Below are positions 44,468 through 53,778 of a DNA stretch of 64,000 nt, one piece after another. Under the pieces are notes generated by a model. It made no database searches and was not told the DNA's origin. It was given only the letters and a program-made list of their open reading frames with translations. Position numbers and translations under genes: made by a program. Position 1 is the stretch's first letter. Each line of letters begins with the position of its first letter. Source of the DNA: Rhodanobacter sp. DHG33 (GTDB taxonomy: Bacteria; Pseudomonadota; Gammaproteobacteria; Xanthomonadales; Rhodanobacteraceae); the NCBI RefSeq assembly GCF_014843005.1, contig NZ_JACYXM010000006.1:186001-250000 (forward strand), in the 5' to 3' direction.

Positions 44468-46864
44468 ATGCAAACGTCCAGCGAACATCCCTATAGCGCG
44501 TCGACTCGACACACTGCACGCGTCCTCGCCATCGCCCTGGCGATCGCCTTGCTTGGAAGCGGAGCAGGGCAGGCCCGCGACAGCGAGTCACCGCAGCATG
44601 CGATGCAGGCCGTGGATGAGGCCAACCCGCTCGTCGGTACGGCACCGCTGGACCAGCAGGCGCTGATCGGCAACGCGCCGCCACCGGGCGAGCCGCTCTA
44701 TTCGGGCATGACCTCGCCGGGCGCGAGCCTGCCGCACAGCTCGACCGAGGCGACGCCGGTCAACCTTAACGTCGACCTCAGCTATCCCGCGGGCGTCGGC
44801 ATGTCGTACTACTACCCCAATCCGACGATGATCGGCTTCACGGGCGGGGGCTCGACCTACGGCGGGGAGGCCTCGCCGATGATCATGCCGGTGGTGGGCG
44901 ACTGGACCGTGCCGCCCGACTACGCGCAGTCTTACTACGACAAGGCGAGCGAGAAGGCGTCGCCGGGCTACTACGCGGTTGATCTCGCCACCTTCCACAC
45001 CAAGGTCGAGCTCACGGCGACGCAGCGCACCAGCCTGATGCGCTTCACGTTCCCGGCGAGCCATCGATCGAATGTCGTCATCAACCTGCGCCGCCCCGGC
45101 GGCGACGTCGAAGTGGTCGATGACCACACCATTCGTGGCGTCACCACGGGCGGGCGTCCGGAGCGCGACTCGGATGGCTCCTGGTTCGTCGCCGAGTTCT
45201 CGCAGCCGTTCGCCGGATTCGGCACCTTCTACGCAAATCACGATCACAGAGGCTATGGCATCGGCGACGCGGACGTGCAGCAGAACCGGCGTACGGTGTC
45301 CGGCAGTTACGCAGGCGCTTACGTCACCTTCGACACCAAGGCCGGCGAACAGGTGCTGGTGAAGATCGCCCACGGCCACAGCGCCGCCGAAGCCGAGCAG
45401 CGGCTGCACGACGAAGATCCGGATTGGAATTTCGAGCGCCTGCATGCCAAGGCGCGTGCGGCGTGGGCGCAATTGCTCGACCGTGTCGAAGTCACTGGTG
45501 GCACGCCGAAGCAGCGCATGCTGTTCTACTCGACGCTCTACCACTCCTTCGCCAGTCCGCGGCTGCTTGCGCGCAAGGGCGAACGCTTCACTGGCGCGGA
45601 CGGCAAGGCTCAGGTCGCCAGCTACGACCGCTATGGTCCGGTGCCGTTCTGGGATACCGGCCGCAACCAGATCACGCTGCTGATGCTGCTCGAACCCGAG
45701 GTCGTGCAGGACATCATGCGTTCCGAGCTCGACATGGCGCGCGAACGCGGCTACATGAACACCTCGTTCCATGGCGACCATGCCTCGTTGATGTACGACG
45801 GCGCGTGGCAGCGCGGCATTCCGTTCGACTACGCCGCCGCGTACACGTACCTGCGCAAGAACGCCACCGACCCGGCCGGCCCGCGCGGCTACCTGGCCGA
45901 GTACATGAAGAACGGCTGGATCTCCGACGTCGTTCCGCCCGGCAATCCCAGCCCGCCGTATGCCGGCGGCAAGGCAGGTGCCGCCACCACGCTGGAATAT
46001 GCCTGGGACGATCACGCGCTGGCCGACATCGCACGGAGGCTCGGCAAGACGGACGACGCGCAGATGTTCCTGCGCCGCGCCGCGAACTATCGCAACGTGT
46101 TCGATCCGTCGGTCGGCTTCATGCGCGGCAGGACCGCCGACGGCCAATGGATCGCGCCGTTCGATCCGGGCGAGCCGTACTACAACTTCATGATGAAGGA
46201 GGCCTCGGGCTGGTCCACGCTGTGGCTGGTGCCGCACGATGTGCAGGGCCTGGCCGACCTGCTCGGCGGGCGCGCCGCGTTCGATGCCAAGCTCGATACG
46301 TTTTTCTCCACGCCCTACCGCGCCAAGGGTATCTGCCGCGATTGCACCGGCCTCGTCGGGGAATACGTCCAGGGCAACCAACCGGATCAGCAGGCTGCCT
46401 ATCTCTACGCCTGGGGTGGCCAGCCCTGGAAGACGCAGGCGCTGGTGCGCCGCATCCTCGCCGAGATGTACGGCAGCGACGCCAGCGGCTATGCGTTCCC
46501 CGGCATGGACGACCAGGGTTCGACCTCGTCCTGGTACGTGCTCAGCGCGATGGGGTTCTATCCGGTGGACCCGTCCACCCCGGATTACATCCTGGGCAGC
46601 CCGATCTTCGACAAGGTGCGCATGCGCATGGGCAACGGCAAGATGTTCGAGATCGACGCACTCAACAATTCGGCGCGTAACATGTATATCCAATCCGCTA
46701 CGCTCAACGGCAAGCCGTGGAACAAACCATGGTTCAGCCAGGCCGACATTGCGGGCGGCGCCAAGCTTGTGTTGATGATGGGACCGGAGCCGAGCAAATC
46801 CTGGGGTGCCGACCCGGACGATGCGCCGCCCTCGATGACGATGCGCAAGGCCAGCCCGAACTAA
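44468..46864 (+). CDS. Divergent GH92 alpha-mannosidase-like protein
   Basis: 798-aa secreted protein with a Sec signal (ARVLAIALAIALLGSGAGQA) where the first GH92 has a Tat signal. The catalytic acid is kept (E510 in TTLEYAWDDH), as is the base motif (GMDDQGSTSSWYV). Two things differ from the classical subgroup. The N-terminal VGTGGHGHTYPG block is replaced by NPLVGTAPLDQQ and a long insertion containing YPAGVGMSYYYPNPTM. The HGNEP group that binds the +1 sugar reads QGNQPDQQ. Active but with another linkage or substrate preference is the best reading. GGAG lies 5 nt before the ATG. It lies between a TonB receptor and the fucosidase. Confidence 0.9.
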   Translation: MQTSSEHPYSASTRHTARVLAIALAIALLGSGAGQARDSESPQHAMQAVDEANPLVGTAPLDQQALIGNAPPPGEPLYSGMTSPGASLPHSSTEATPVNLNVDLSYPAGVGMSYYYPNPTMIGFTGGGSTYGGEASPMIMPVVGDWTVPPDYAQSYYDKASEKASPGYYAVDLATFHTKVELTATQRTSLMRFTFPASHRSNVVINLRRPGGDVEVVDDHTIRGVTTGGRPERDSDGSWFVAEFSQPFAGFGTFYANHDHRGYGIGDADVQQNRRTVSGSYAGAYVTFDTKAGEQVLVKIAHGHSAAEAEQRLHDEDPDWNFERLHAKARAAWAQLLDRVEVTGGTPKQRMLFYSTLYHSFASPRLLARKGERFTGADGKAQVASYDRYGPVPFWDTGRNQITLLMLLEPEVVQDIMRSELDMARERGYMNTSFHGDHASLMYDGAWQRGIPFDYAAAYTYLRKNATDPAGPRGYLAEYMKNGWISDVVPPGNPSPPYAGGKAGAATTLEYAWDDHALADIARRLGKTDDAQMFLRRAANYRNVFDPSVGFMRGRTADGQWIAPFDPGEPYYNFMMKEASGWSTLWLVPHDVQGLADLLGGRAAFDAKLDTFFSTPYRAKGICRDCTGLVGEYVQGNQPDQQAAYLYAWGGQPWKTQALVRRILAEMYGSDASGYAFPGMDDQGSTSSWYVLSAMGFYPVDPSTPDYILGSPIFDKVRMRMGNGKMFEIDALNNSARNMYIQSATLNGKPWNKPWFSQADIAGGAKLVLMMGPEPSKSWGADPDDAPPSMTMRKASPN

Positions 46865-46894
46865 CCGACATTCCTGTACCTGCGATCCCAGAAG

Positions 46895-48316
46895 ATGCCC
46901 TGTCCATTGCAACAACCGCTTTTCAAGACATTCCCTCGCAAATCCAAGCGGAATCATCTCGGGCGACGGATCGCCCTGCTGGCCGCCTGTGCCTGCGCCA
47001 GCCTAGGCGTACATGCCGCGACGCCGGCGGATACATCGCCACCATCGGCGACCGCACCCACCGAAGCACAGCGCATGCAATGGTTCGCGGATGCGAAGTT
47101 CGGCATCTTCATCCACTACGGCATCTATTCGGTGGACGGCATCGACGAGTCGTGGTCGTTCTTCGACGGTTACGTCAGCTACGACCACTACATGCAGCAG
47201 CTCAAGGGCTTCACCGCGGCGAACTACCACCCGCAGGCCTGGGCCGACCTGATCCGCGAAAGCGGCGCGCGCTATGCGGTGCTCACCGCGAAGCACCATG
47301 ACGGCGTGGCGCTGTGGGATACCGCGCAGGGCCTCAACGTGGTGAAGGACACGCCGGCCCGGCGCGACCTGGTCGGGCCGTTCGTGCAGGCCTTGCGCAA
47401 GGACGGCGTCAAGGTGGGCCTGTACTTCTCGCTGATCGACTGGTCGTATCCGGACTATCCGGGCTTTACCAAGACCGAGTCGCGCTACGACGCCAAGGCC
47501 GATCCCGCGCGCTGGAATCGTTTCGTGAAGTACTACCAGGGCCAGTTGAAGGATCTGTCGCAGCGCTACAACCCCGACCTGTACTGGTTCGACGGCGACT
47601 GGGAGCACAGCGCCGAGGAGTGGCATGCGAAGCAGGTGCGCGAAATGCTGCTGGCGCGCAATCCCATGGCCATCATCAACTCGCGCCTCGCGGGCTATGG
47701 CGACTACGCCACACCCGAGCAGGGCGTGCCGATCACGCCGCCGCCCCAGAAATACTGGGAGCTGTGCATGACCATGAACAATTCCTGGGGCTGGCAGCCG
47801 AACGACGACCACTTCAAGAGCGCCAACCAGCTGATCCGCATCCTCGCCGACACCATCGGCATGGGCGGCAACCTGCTGCTGGACATCGGCCCGCGTCCCG
47901 ACGGCACGATCCCGCAGCAGGAGGTCGACACGCTGAAGGAAATCGGCCGTTGGACGCACAAGAACGCCGAGGCGATCTACGGCACGCAGGCCGGCATTCC
48001 CAAGGACTACTACGCCGGTTCCAGCACGCTGTCGAAAGACGGCAGCACGCTGTATCTGTTCGTGGACGGGCGCCCGAACGGCCCGGTGCTGGTGAAGGGA
48101 CTGATGAATCGCGTGCTGCATGCACGCGTGGTCGGCAACGGCACCACGCTGGATACGCAGGTGCTAGGCAAGGCCTACTGGAGCAAGGTGCCGGGACTGC
48201 TCTACGTCACTGTGCCGCCCGAGACGCTGGACTCCGAGGTCACCGTGCTGGCGCTCACGCTCGACGGGCCGGTGAAGCTGTTCCGCGACGAAGTGAAGCC
48301 GATCGAGAGCAACTGA
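46895..48316 (+). CDS. Secreted GH29 alpha-L-fucosidase
   Basis: 473-aa retaining exo-fucosidase. The N-terminus (LGRRIALLAACACASLGVHA) is a signal peptide. Family marks are QWFADAKFGIFIHYGIYSV, VLTAKHHDGVALWDT, nucleophile D233 in PDLYWFDGDW, NSWGWQPND and GNLLLDIGPRPDG. The last ~100 residues form the usual C-terminal beta-sandwich. In this locus it would remove core fucose (alpha-1,3 in plants, alpha-1,6 in animals) from N-glycan remnants; the linkage is not decidable by eye. It starts 30 bp after GH92, so they are probably co-transcribed from the TonB receptor promoter. Confidence 0.93.
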   Translation: MPCPLQQPLFKTFPRKSKRNHLGRRIALLAACACASLGVHAATPADTSPPSATAPTEAQRMQWFADAKFGIFIHYGIYSVDGIDESWSFFDGYVSYDHYMQQLKGFTAANYHPQAWADLIRESGARYAVLTAKHHDGVALWDTAQGLNVVKDTPARRDLVGPFVQALRKDGVKVGLYFSLIDWSYPDYPGFTKTESRYDAKADPARWNRFVKYYQGQLKDLSQRYNPDLYWFDGDWEHSAEEWHAKQVREMLLARNPMAIINSRLAGYGDYATPEQGVPITPPPQKYWELCMTMNNSWGWQPNDDHFKSANQLIRILADTIGMGGNLLLDIGPRPDGTIPQQEVDTLKEIGRWTHKNAEAIYGTQAGIPKDYYAGSSTLSKDGSTLYLFVDGRPNGPVLVKGLMNRVLHARVVGNGTTLDTQVLGKAYWSKVPGLLYVTVPPETLDSEVTVLALTLDGPVKLFRDEVKPIESN

Positions 48317-48785
48317 TTGGCCTGCCGCGGCTGACGGAGCGCGGCAGCAGGTTCGTCCGAACGGGCAGGGCTTGCGGCGGCAAGCGAAACCTAGGCGCAA
48401 CCGCAATCTTCCTCGAAGCCGCCCTTGGCGCCCATGCAGGGTGCGATGGGTTGCGGGTGCCCGGTGCCAATTGGCCTTGTCGAGGGCGTGCCGGCCGCCG
48501 AATTGGTCATATTGCAATGCGGCTTGCATCGTTCATGGGTGAATGGTAGCTTCATATATGGATCGATCTAAACGACCGGAAAAATTCACGGCCGTGCTGG
48601 ATGGCATGAAATCCAAGTCGATTCCGTGGTGCTGTGGTGATCGCGATAACGCATGGATCCCGTGTTGATTGACACGATTCAATCGGGGCTGGGCAAGAAA
48701 TCGAGTCAAGCAGGGCTGGACGAGGGGGGTGTTCTCGCCGGCCACGCGAAAACGACAATCAACAAATTTTTTGGGAGGGGTTTCC
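48317..48785. other. 469-bp upstream region of a TonB receptor gene
   Basis: No gene supported. It contains a GCTTGC-GGCG-GCAAGC hairpin near 48369, a -35-like TTGCAT at 48524-48529, the operator at 48557-48572, and a ~200-bp leader ending in a strong GGGAGGGG ribosome site at 48774-48781. Confidence 0.5.
48557..48572. promoter_or_regulatory. Candidate LacI-type operator, site 3
   Basis: TATGGATCGATCTAAA matches the palindrome at 14 of 16 positions; it shares ATGGATCGATCTAAA with site 1. It lies 214 bp before the TonB receptor start, a distance much like that of site 2 (207 bp) to its receptor. Confidence 0.75.
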
Positions 48786-51700
48786 ATGCGTCAAGCCATC
48801 GCATTGCGTCGCAGTGCACTCGTGAGTGCGCTTTCCATCGCCTTGCTGTCGCCGCTCGCCGTGCAGGCGCAGACGGCTTCGTCGGGCGATACCCAGTCCG
48901 CACAGTCCGGTACGCCGCAGGCGAACCCGTCCAGCGCGCAGCCTGACCAGAGCAAGGCGAAGAACCTGCAGACGGTCACCGTCACCGGTTCGATGATTCC
49001 GCGCGTGGAAGTCGAAGGTCCCGCGCCCGTGGTCACCATCACCGGTACGCAGATCAAGCAGCAGGGTTTCACCACGCTGTGGGAATTCCTGGACTCGCTG
49101 CCGCAGATGGGCCAGCCGCCGCAGGATCCCGCCAGTTGGGGAGCCACCGCGGTGAATGCGCGCCCGGTGAATCTGCGCAACCTGGGTGCGGGCTTCAGCC
49201 TGCTGCTGATCAACGGCGTTCGCGTGGTGGATTACCCGCAGCCGCTGGGCGCGCAGAGCAGCTTCCAGAACTACGCAAACCTGCCTAGCGGCATGATCGA
49301 CCATGTCGAGATCCTGGCCTCCGGTGCCTCGTCGATCTACGGTTCGGATGCGGTGGCGGGCGTCGTCAACGTGATCCTGAAGAAGAACTACCAGGGTAAC
49401 GATCTGCAAGTCACCGGCGGCGGCGCTACCCGTGGCGGCCGTTCCTATGGCGACATCAATTTCTTCGGCGGCGAGTCCGGCGAAAACTGGCACATTCTCT
49501 ACAACGTGGAGAAGTCCAACCGCACGGCTTTGTGGGGTAGCGATCGTCCGTACCAGGATTCGGTGTCCGATGCAGGCTACGGTGCCTGGAACTCGGCCGA
49601 CCGCATGTTCGGCTACCAGTACGCTCCGGCCGGCGCCATCGCCCTCTCCGCGACGAACGGCAATGGCCAGTACATCACGCCGCCGGCGGGCACCTGCGGC
49701 AAGTTCAGCAACTCGCAGTTGAGCGAGTCGCACAGCGTCAGCACCAGCGGCACCCAGATCACCGGGACGACCGACAACGGCGCCTTCTGCTCGCAGCCCA
49801 ACCTGTTCCAGAACTGGGTGCTGACGCCGGGCAGCCGCACCACCAACGGTTACCTGGCCGGCGAATACGATTTCAGCAATGGCCTGCAACTCTACGGTTC
49901 GGCGGCCTTGTACGACACGGTGGGTATCTCCCAGACCCAGTTGCCGTTCTTTGGCTACGGCAGCCCGTTCTATGACTCGAGCACGGGGCAAACCATCAAT
50001 GCGCTCGACCGCCAGTTGACCGCGCAGGAAATCGGCACGTCCGCCAATACCCATGACCGCGAGCAGAACTGGAACATCACGGCCGGCCTGCGCGGCACCA
50101 TGTTCGACGGCAACTTCAACTGGGACTTCAGCGTCAACAGCCAGAAGTACATCGTGCGCGAGGACTTTACGGGCATGGACCAGGCGGCCATGAACAACTT
50201 CTTCCTCGGCCAGCAAATGGGAACCACCGCCGGTGGACTGCCCATCTATGCCATCAACTGGCAGCGCTTCTGGAACCCCATCACGCCGCAGCAATACAGC
50301 CAGTTCGCGGTCAATGGCGAGAACACGGCGGAGTCGTCGCTGAACCAGGCGCAGTTCCGCGTCAACGGCGACCTGTTCAAGTTCCCGTGGGTGGACGAGT
50401 CGGTGGGTTGGGCAGCCGTGGTGGAAGCTGCGGACAACGATTTCCTGCTGTCGCCGGATCCGCGCGAGGCCAATGGCGCGACCTTCGTGGATCCCTTCTA
50501 TAACGACAACTTTGGCGGCGGCAGTCGCCAGCGCTTTTCGCTGGGCACCGAGTTCCGCGTGCCGATCGTGAACTCGCTGACCTGGACCATCTCCGGCCGC
50601 CTCGACAAGTACCACGACGCCAGCAGCGCCGACATTGCCCGCACCTGGGGCACCGGCCTCGAATGGCGTCCGTTCGACAGCCTGCTGATCCGCGGCAGCT
50701 ACGGAACCAATTTCAAGGCGCCGGACATGGCGGCGATCTACCAGGGCGGCTCCGTCGTACCACAAGGCATCTACGAGGATAATCTGCAGTGCATCAACGC
50801 CATCAAGGCGGGCAACACCTCGAGCACCTGGTGCAACGGCAGTATTCAACGTCCCCAGTCGCAGTGGTACGAGCAAAGAACGGTCGGCGGCCCGGACCTG
50901 GTGCCGGAGACCGGCCACTCCTGGACCTATGGTTTCGTGTGGCAGGTTCCGGGCGTGGAGGGTCTGTCGGTGTCTGCCGACTACTGGCACATGGGCGTGG
51001 ACAACGCCATCGAGTACATCAGTCAGAGCACCGTGCTCCAGGACGAGGCTGGCTGCCTTACCGGCTATCTGGCGGACGGCTCAACGGGTTTGTCGCCGTA
51101 CACCGCGCACGTTCGGGGATCGGCGTATTGCCAGATGGTGATAGGGGATGTGCAGCGCAATGCGGCAGGCCAGATCACTTCGGTGCAATCCGGCCCGATC
51201 AACGAGGCCTCGCTGTACGTGAGTGGTGTCGATGCCTCGCTGCAGTACAGGCTGAATACCGAGGATTACGGCAATTTCACCACCAGCGTCAACTACACCG
51301 ACAACCTCGCGTACAAGCAGCGCGTGCTGTCTTCCGACCCGTTGCTGAACACTCGCTACAACAATGTGGCGAGCAGGGTCACCTGGATCGGCACCTGGCA
51401 GAAGGGCGACTGGAACGCGTCGCTCTCCGGCGTGCGCGATGGCCGCATGCGCGCGCCAGGCTACGGTAACTGCAACACGCTGCCCAATGGCATCCAGCCG
51501 AGCCCGGTGACTGTCGTCAGCCCCGACGGGACGACGGTCAATACCGGCGCTTGCCAGATCGGCGGGGCAAACGTCGCTGACACCTTGTACTACGGCCATG
51601 TACCGACGTGGATCACGTGGAGCGGCTCGATCGGCTGGCAAATCAATCCGGAGACCAAGCTGAGCTTCACGGTATCCAATATCTTCAACAGGGTCTCTTC

Positions 51701-51806
51701 GATCCCGTACTACGCCGGCGGCTTCGAGTTCGTCACGACCGGACAGACCGGCAGCGAGTACGACGGTCGTGAGTTGTTCTTGACCTTTGATTACAAGCTC
51801 AACTGA
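48786..51806 (+). CDS. TonB-dependent receptor
   Basis: 1006-aa outer-membrane receptor read from ATG 48786, with GGGAGGGG just upstream; an earlier in-frame ATG at 48669 would precede a signal peptide by 39 residues and is rejected. Signal peptide residues ~1-29 (ALLSPLAVQAQT). TonB-box-like LQTVTVTGSMIPRVEVEG; plug with VNLRNLGAGFSLLLINGVRV and LASGASSIYGSDAVAGVVN, a pattern common in large receptors of Xanthomonadales and Caulobacter; barrel end ELFLTFDYKLN. Operator at 48557 places it in the regulon. It belongs to a different receptor clade from the one at 41170, so the two probably bind different glycan fragments. A terminator follows. Confidence 0.93.
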   Translation: MRQAIALRRSALVSALSIALLSPLAVQAQTASSGDTQSAQSGTPQANPSSAQPDQSKAKNLQTVTVTGSMIPRVEVEGPAPVVTITGTQIKQQGFTTLWEFLDSLPQMGQPPQDPASWGATAVNARPVNLRNLGAGFSLLLINGVRVVDYPQPLGAQSSFQNYANLPSGMIDHVEILASGASSIYGSDAVAGVVNVILKKNYQGNDLQVTGGGATRGGRSYGDINFFGGESGENWHILYNVEKSNRTALWGSDRPYQDSVSDAGYGAWNSADRMFGYQYAPAGAIALSATNGNGQYITPPAGTCGKFSNSQLSESHSVSTSGTQITGTTDNGAFCSQPNLFQNWVLTPGSRTTNGYLAGEYDFSNGLQLYGSAALYDTVGISQTQLPFFGYGSPFYDSSTGQTINALDRQLTAQEIGTSANTHDREQNWNITAGLRGTMFDGNFNWDFSVNSQKYIVREDFTGMDQAAMNNFFLGQQMGTTAGGLPIYAINWQRFWNPITPQQYSQFAVNGENTAESSLNQAQFRVNGDLFKFPWVDESVGWAAVVEAADNDFLLSPDPREANGATFVDPFYNDNFGGGSRQRFSLGTEFRVPIVNSLTWTISGRLDKYHDASSADIARTWGTGLEWRPFDSLLIRGSYGTNFKAPDMAAIYQGGSVVPQGIYEDNLQCINAIKAGNTSSTWCNGSIQRPQSQWYEQRTVGGPDLVPETGHSWTYGFVWQVPGVEGLSVSADYWHMGVDNAIEYISQSTVLQDEAGCLTGYLADGSTGLSPYTAHVRGSAYCQMVIGDVQRNAAGQITSVQSGPINEASLYVSGVDASLQYRLNTEDYGNFTTSVNYTDNLAYKQRVLSSDPLLNTRYNNVASRVTWIGTWQKGDWNASLSGVRDGRMRAPGYGNCNTLPNGIQPSPVTVVSPDGTTVNTGACQIGGANVADTLYYGHVPTWITWSGSIGWQINPETKLSFTVSNIFNRVSSIPYYAGGFEFVTTGQTGSEYDGRELFLTFDYKLN

Positions 51807-51832
51807 TCCCTCTCAGGTTGGGCTTTCCCCCG

Positions 51833-51859
51833 CGCCCCGGCTCTGCCGGGGCGTTTTTT
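51833..51859 (+). terminator. Intrinsic terminator of TonB receptor gene
   Basis: CGCCCCGG, loop CTCTG, CCGGGGCG, followed by six T; 27 bp after the stop. Confidence 0.92.
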
Positions 51860-52100
51860 GTGGGGATTTTGCGTTCGATCTTGAGCGCGGTATTCCTGTT
51901 GCATGGTCGTGTCTCCAAGCGAGCCTATTGCGACTATGTAAGCCCAAGCGTGGTATGTGAAACGATTGAGTAATGCGGCCGCTCTAAAGGTGTTCGCCGA
52001 CGGCAGAAGGCTCCGCATGTCCGCTAGTGCGGTGAGCGATATCCCGTTGTTCCTGCCACATCGCTGCGTTTAGCCGAAAAGCGACCTCGCAAACGATGCA

Positions 52101-53684
52101 TCAACCATTGCGCGGCGCGGTCATCGACAGCGGAAGCTCCAGCGCCTCGCGCAGGGGATTCAGCAATTCGCCATAGCGCGGCGCACGTGCCGTATCGGTA
52201 CGCAATGGCTGTCGCACCTGCATGGCGCTGGGGGTGGCTACGGTACGCCGTGTTTCGTTGAAGCGCAGACATGTCTCTTCGAACGGCAGGCCGCAGAATT
52301 CCAGCAGGCGGCGGATCCCGCTTTCGGGATTGTGAATAAGGTCTTCGTACACATGCTCATGCACGTGCTCAGGAGCCTGCTTCGCCCAGTGGCTGGCTGC
52401 GGCATCGAAGCTGCGCCAGTACGCGGCCAGATCGATGAAGCTGCGTGTGTAGTCGTTGCCAGGGAAGTACTGCCGATAGCACGAGAAGCAGGTTTCCAGG
52501 GCATCGCGGCGGGCGATGACGATGCGCGCCGCCGGCAGCATCGCGCGGATCATGCCGATGTGCATCCAGTTGTTGGGCAGCTTGTCGGTGAACATCGGAC
52601 GATGCTCGCGCCAACGTGCGGTCCGCTCCAGGTAGCGCTGTCCCAGTCGCCGCCAATCGTCGGCACTCATATCCGGCAGCCATTGGGGGTAGGGCTTTCG
52701 TTGCCTGGCCGATTCCTCGGCGATCAACAGGGGCAGGTCGGCCAGCTCCGCGGCGCCCTCGATCCTGGAATGCGAGGCGAGAATCTGCTCGACCAGGGTC
52801 GATCCCGAACGTGGCATGCCCACGATGAAGATCACTTCCGCACCCAGTGCTTCCCCGGCGTCGCCGTTGCAGTTCGCGGCCCGGATCGCGGCCATCGTCG
52901 AGGCGAAACCTGCCGCATTCCATGCCCTGTGTCTGCGGGCGATTTCATTGGCCGTTGCGAGTGCTTGCATGGACTCGGCGTAGCGGCCCTGGTCGTCGAG
53001 GGCCTTGGCCAAGGCGAAACCCATCGCGACGCGATCGCCGTCGCCGGCCCGCGGGTGCATGAGCGCGTGCCGGATGGCATCGCTGTCGCCTTGCTCCAGG
53101 CGCAGCGTCTTGATTTCCGCCAGGCCCCACCAGGCCATGCCTGTCCATGGCTGCTCGGCCAGCAGCTTGCGGTATTCGGTGATGGCTTCCTCGTGGCAAT
53201 TGTCCATGCGCAGTAGGTCGGCAAGCTGCGCGCGTGCGGCCGCATAGCCGGGCGCCAGTTTCACGGCGTGCTGCAGCGCCTGCTTCGCTTCGCCGAAACG
53301 CGCGCTGCGTGTGAGGAACAGGCCCAGGTTGTACCAGGCCATGACGAAGCTAGGCTGCAGCTCGCATGCGCGACGCAGGCCGTCGATGGCCTGTTCGAGT
53401 TCGCCGGCTTCCGCGAGGAAGAGGGCATAGGCGTTGTGGTAGAGGGCTTCCCGCGGTCGCTGCTCCAGAGCGCGCCGCATCGCTTGCAAGGCGGCGCGGT
53501 GTGCCCCGCGCAGGCTCAGCAGGCTGGCATGCAGGCGCAGGACTTCGGGATGATCGGGATGGCTGGACAGCACCGGGTCCAGCTGAATCGCGGCCTGATC
53601 GGGGCGATGCATCTCCAGAGCCTGTGCGGCGGCGATCACCCGATTCGCGGCAGTCGGGTCCAGGCCTTGCAATAGCGGGTTCAA
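52101..53684 (-). CDS. TPR-repeat sulfotransferase
   Basis: About 527 aa. The N-terminal half is a row of tetratricopeptide repeats (HPDHPEVLRLHASLLSLRGA, PREALYHNAYALFLAEAG, PSFVMAWYNLGLFLTRSARF). The C-terminal half is a PAPS-dependent sulfotransferase with the 5'-phosphosulfate loop FIVGMPRSGSTLVEQIL and the 3'-phosphate motif RIVIARRDALETCFSCYRQY. I choose a TTG start at 53684 because GGAGG (53690-53694) precedes it by 5 nt. The in-frame ATG at 53741 lies within a terminator hairpin and has no ribosome site. Fusions like this occur beside TonB receptors in Xanthomonadales; the sulfated target is unknown. Confidence 0.88.
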   Translation of the reverse strand: MNPLLQGLDPTAANRVIAAAQALEMHRPDQAAIQLDPVLSSHPDHPEVLRLHASLLSLRGAHRAALQAMRRALEQRPREALYHNAYALFLAEAGELEQAIDGLRRACELQPSFVMAWYNLGLFLTRSARFGEAKQALQHAVKLAPGYAAARAQLADLLRMDNCHEEAITEYRKLLAEQPWTGMAWWGLAEIKTLRLEQGDSDAIRHALMHPRAGDGDRVAMGFALAKALDDQGRYAESMQALATANEIARRHRAWNAAGFASTMAAIRAANCNGDAGEALGAEVIFIVGMPRSGSTLVEQILASHSRIEGAAELADLPLLIAEESARQRKPYPQWLPDMSADDWRRLGQRYLERTARWREHRPMFTDKLPNNWMHIGMIRAMLPAARIVIARRDALETCFSCYRQYFPGNDYTRSFIDLAAYWRSFDAAASHWAKQAPEHVHEHVYEDLIHNPESGIRRLLEFCGLPFEETCLRFNETRRTVATPSAMQVRQPLRTDTARAPRYGELLNPLREALELPLSMTAPRNG

Positions 53685-53719
53685 ATTCGCCTCCGGAAAT
53701 GCTGCCAGGCCAGCACAAA

Positions 53720-53750
53720 GATGCCCCCATGTCTGAGACATGGGGGCATC
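53720..53750 (-). terminator. Perfect 14-bp hairpin between TonB receptor and sulfotransferase genes
   Basis: GATGCCCCCATGTC, loop TGA, GACATGGGGGCATC (53720-53733 / 53737-53750), 29 bp beyond the receptor stop on the minus strand and followed by TTTGTG. Likely a terminator or attenuator that lowers read-through into the sulfotransferase gene. Confidence 0.75.
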
Positions 53751-53778
53751 GCTGTCAAGCAAGATGCAACGCTGGCGG

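Noticed and set aside
36480-46957. Very long minus-strand open frames (up to 1070 codons) opposite the GH92 and TonB receptor genes
   Set aside because: They are antisense shadows caused by GC-rich codon use; the translations are low-complexity Arg/His/Gln/Val-rich and show no family motifs, while the plus-strand proteins are full-length family members.
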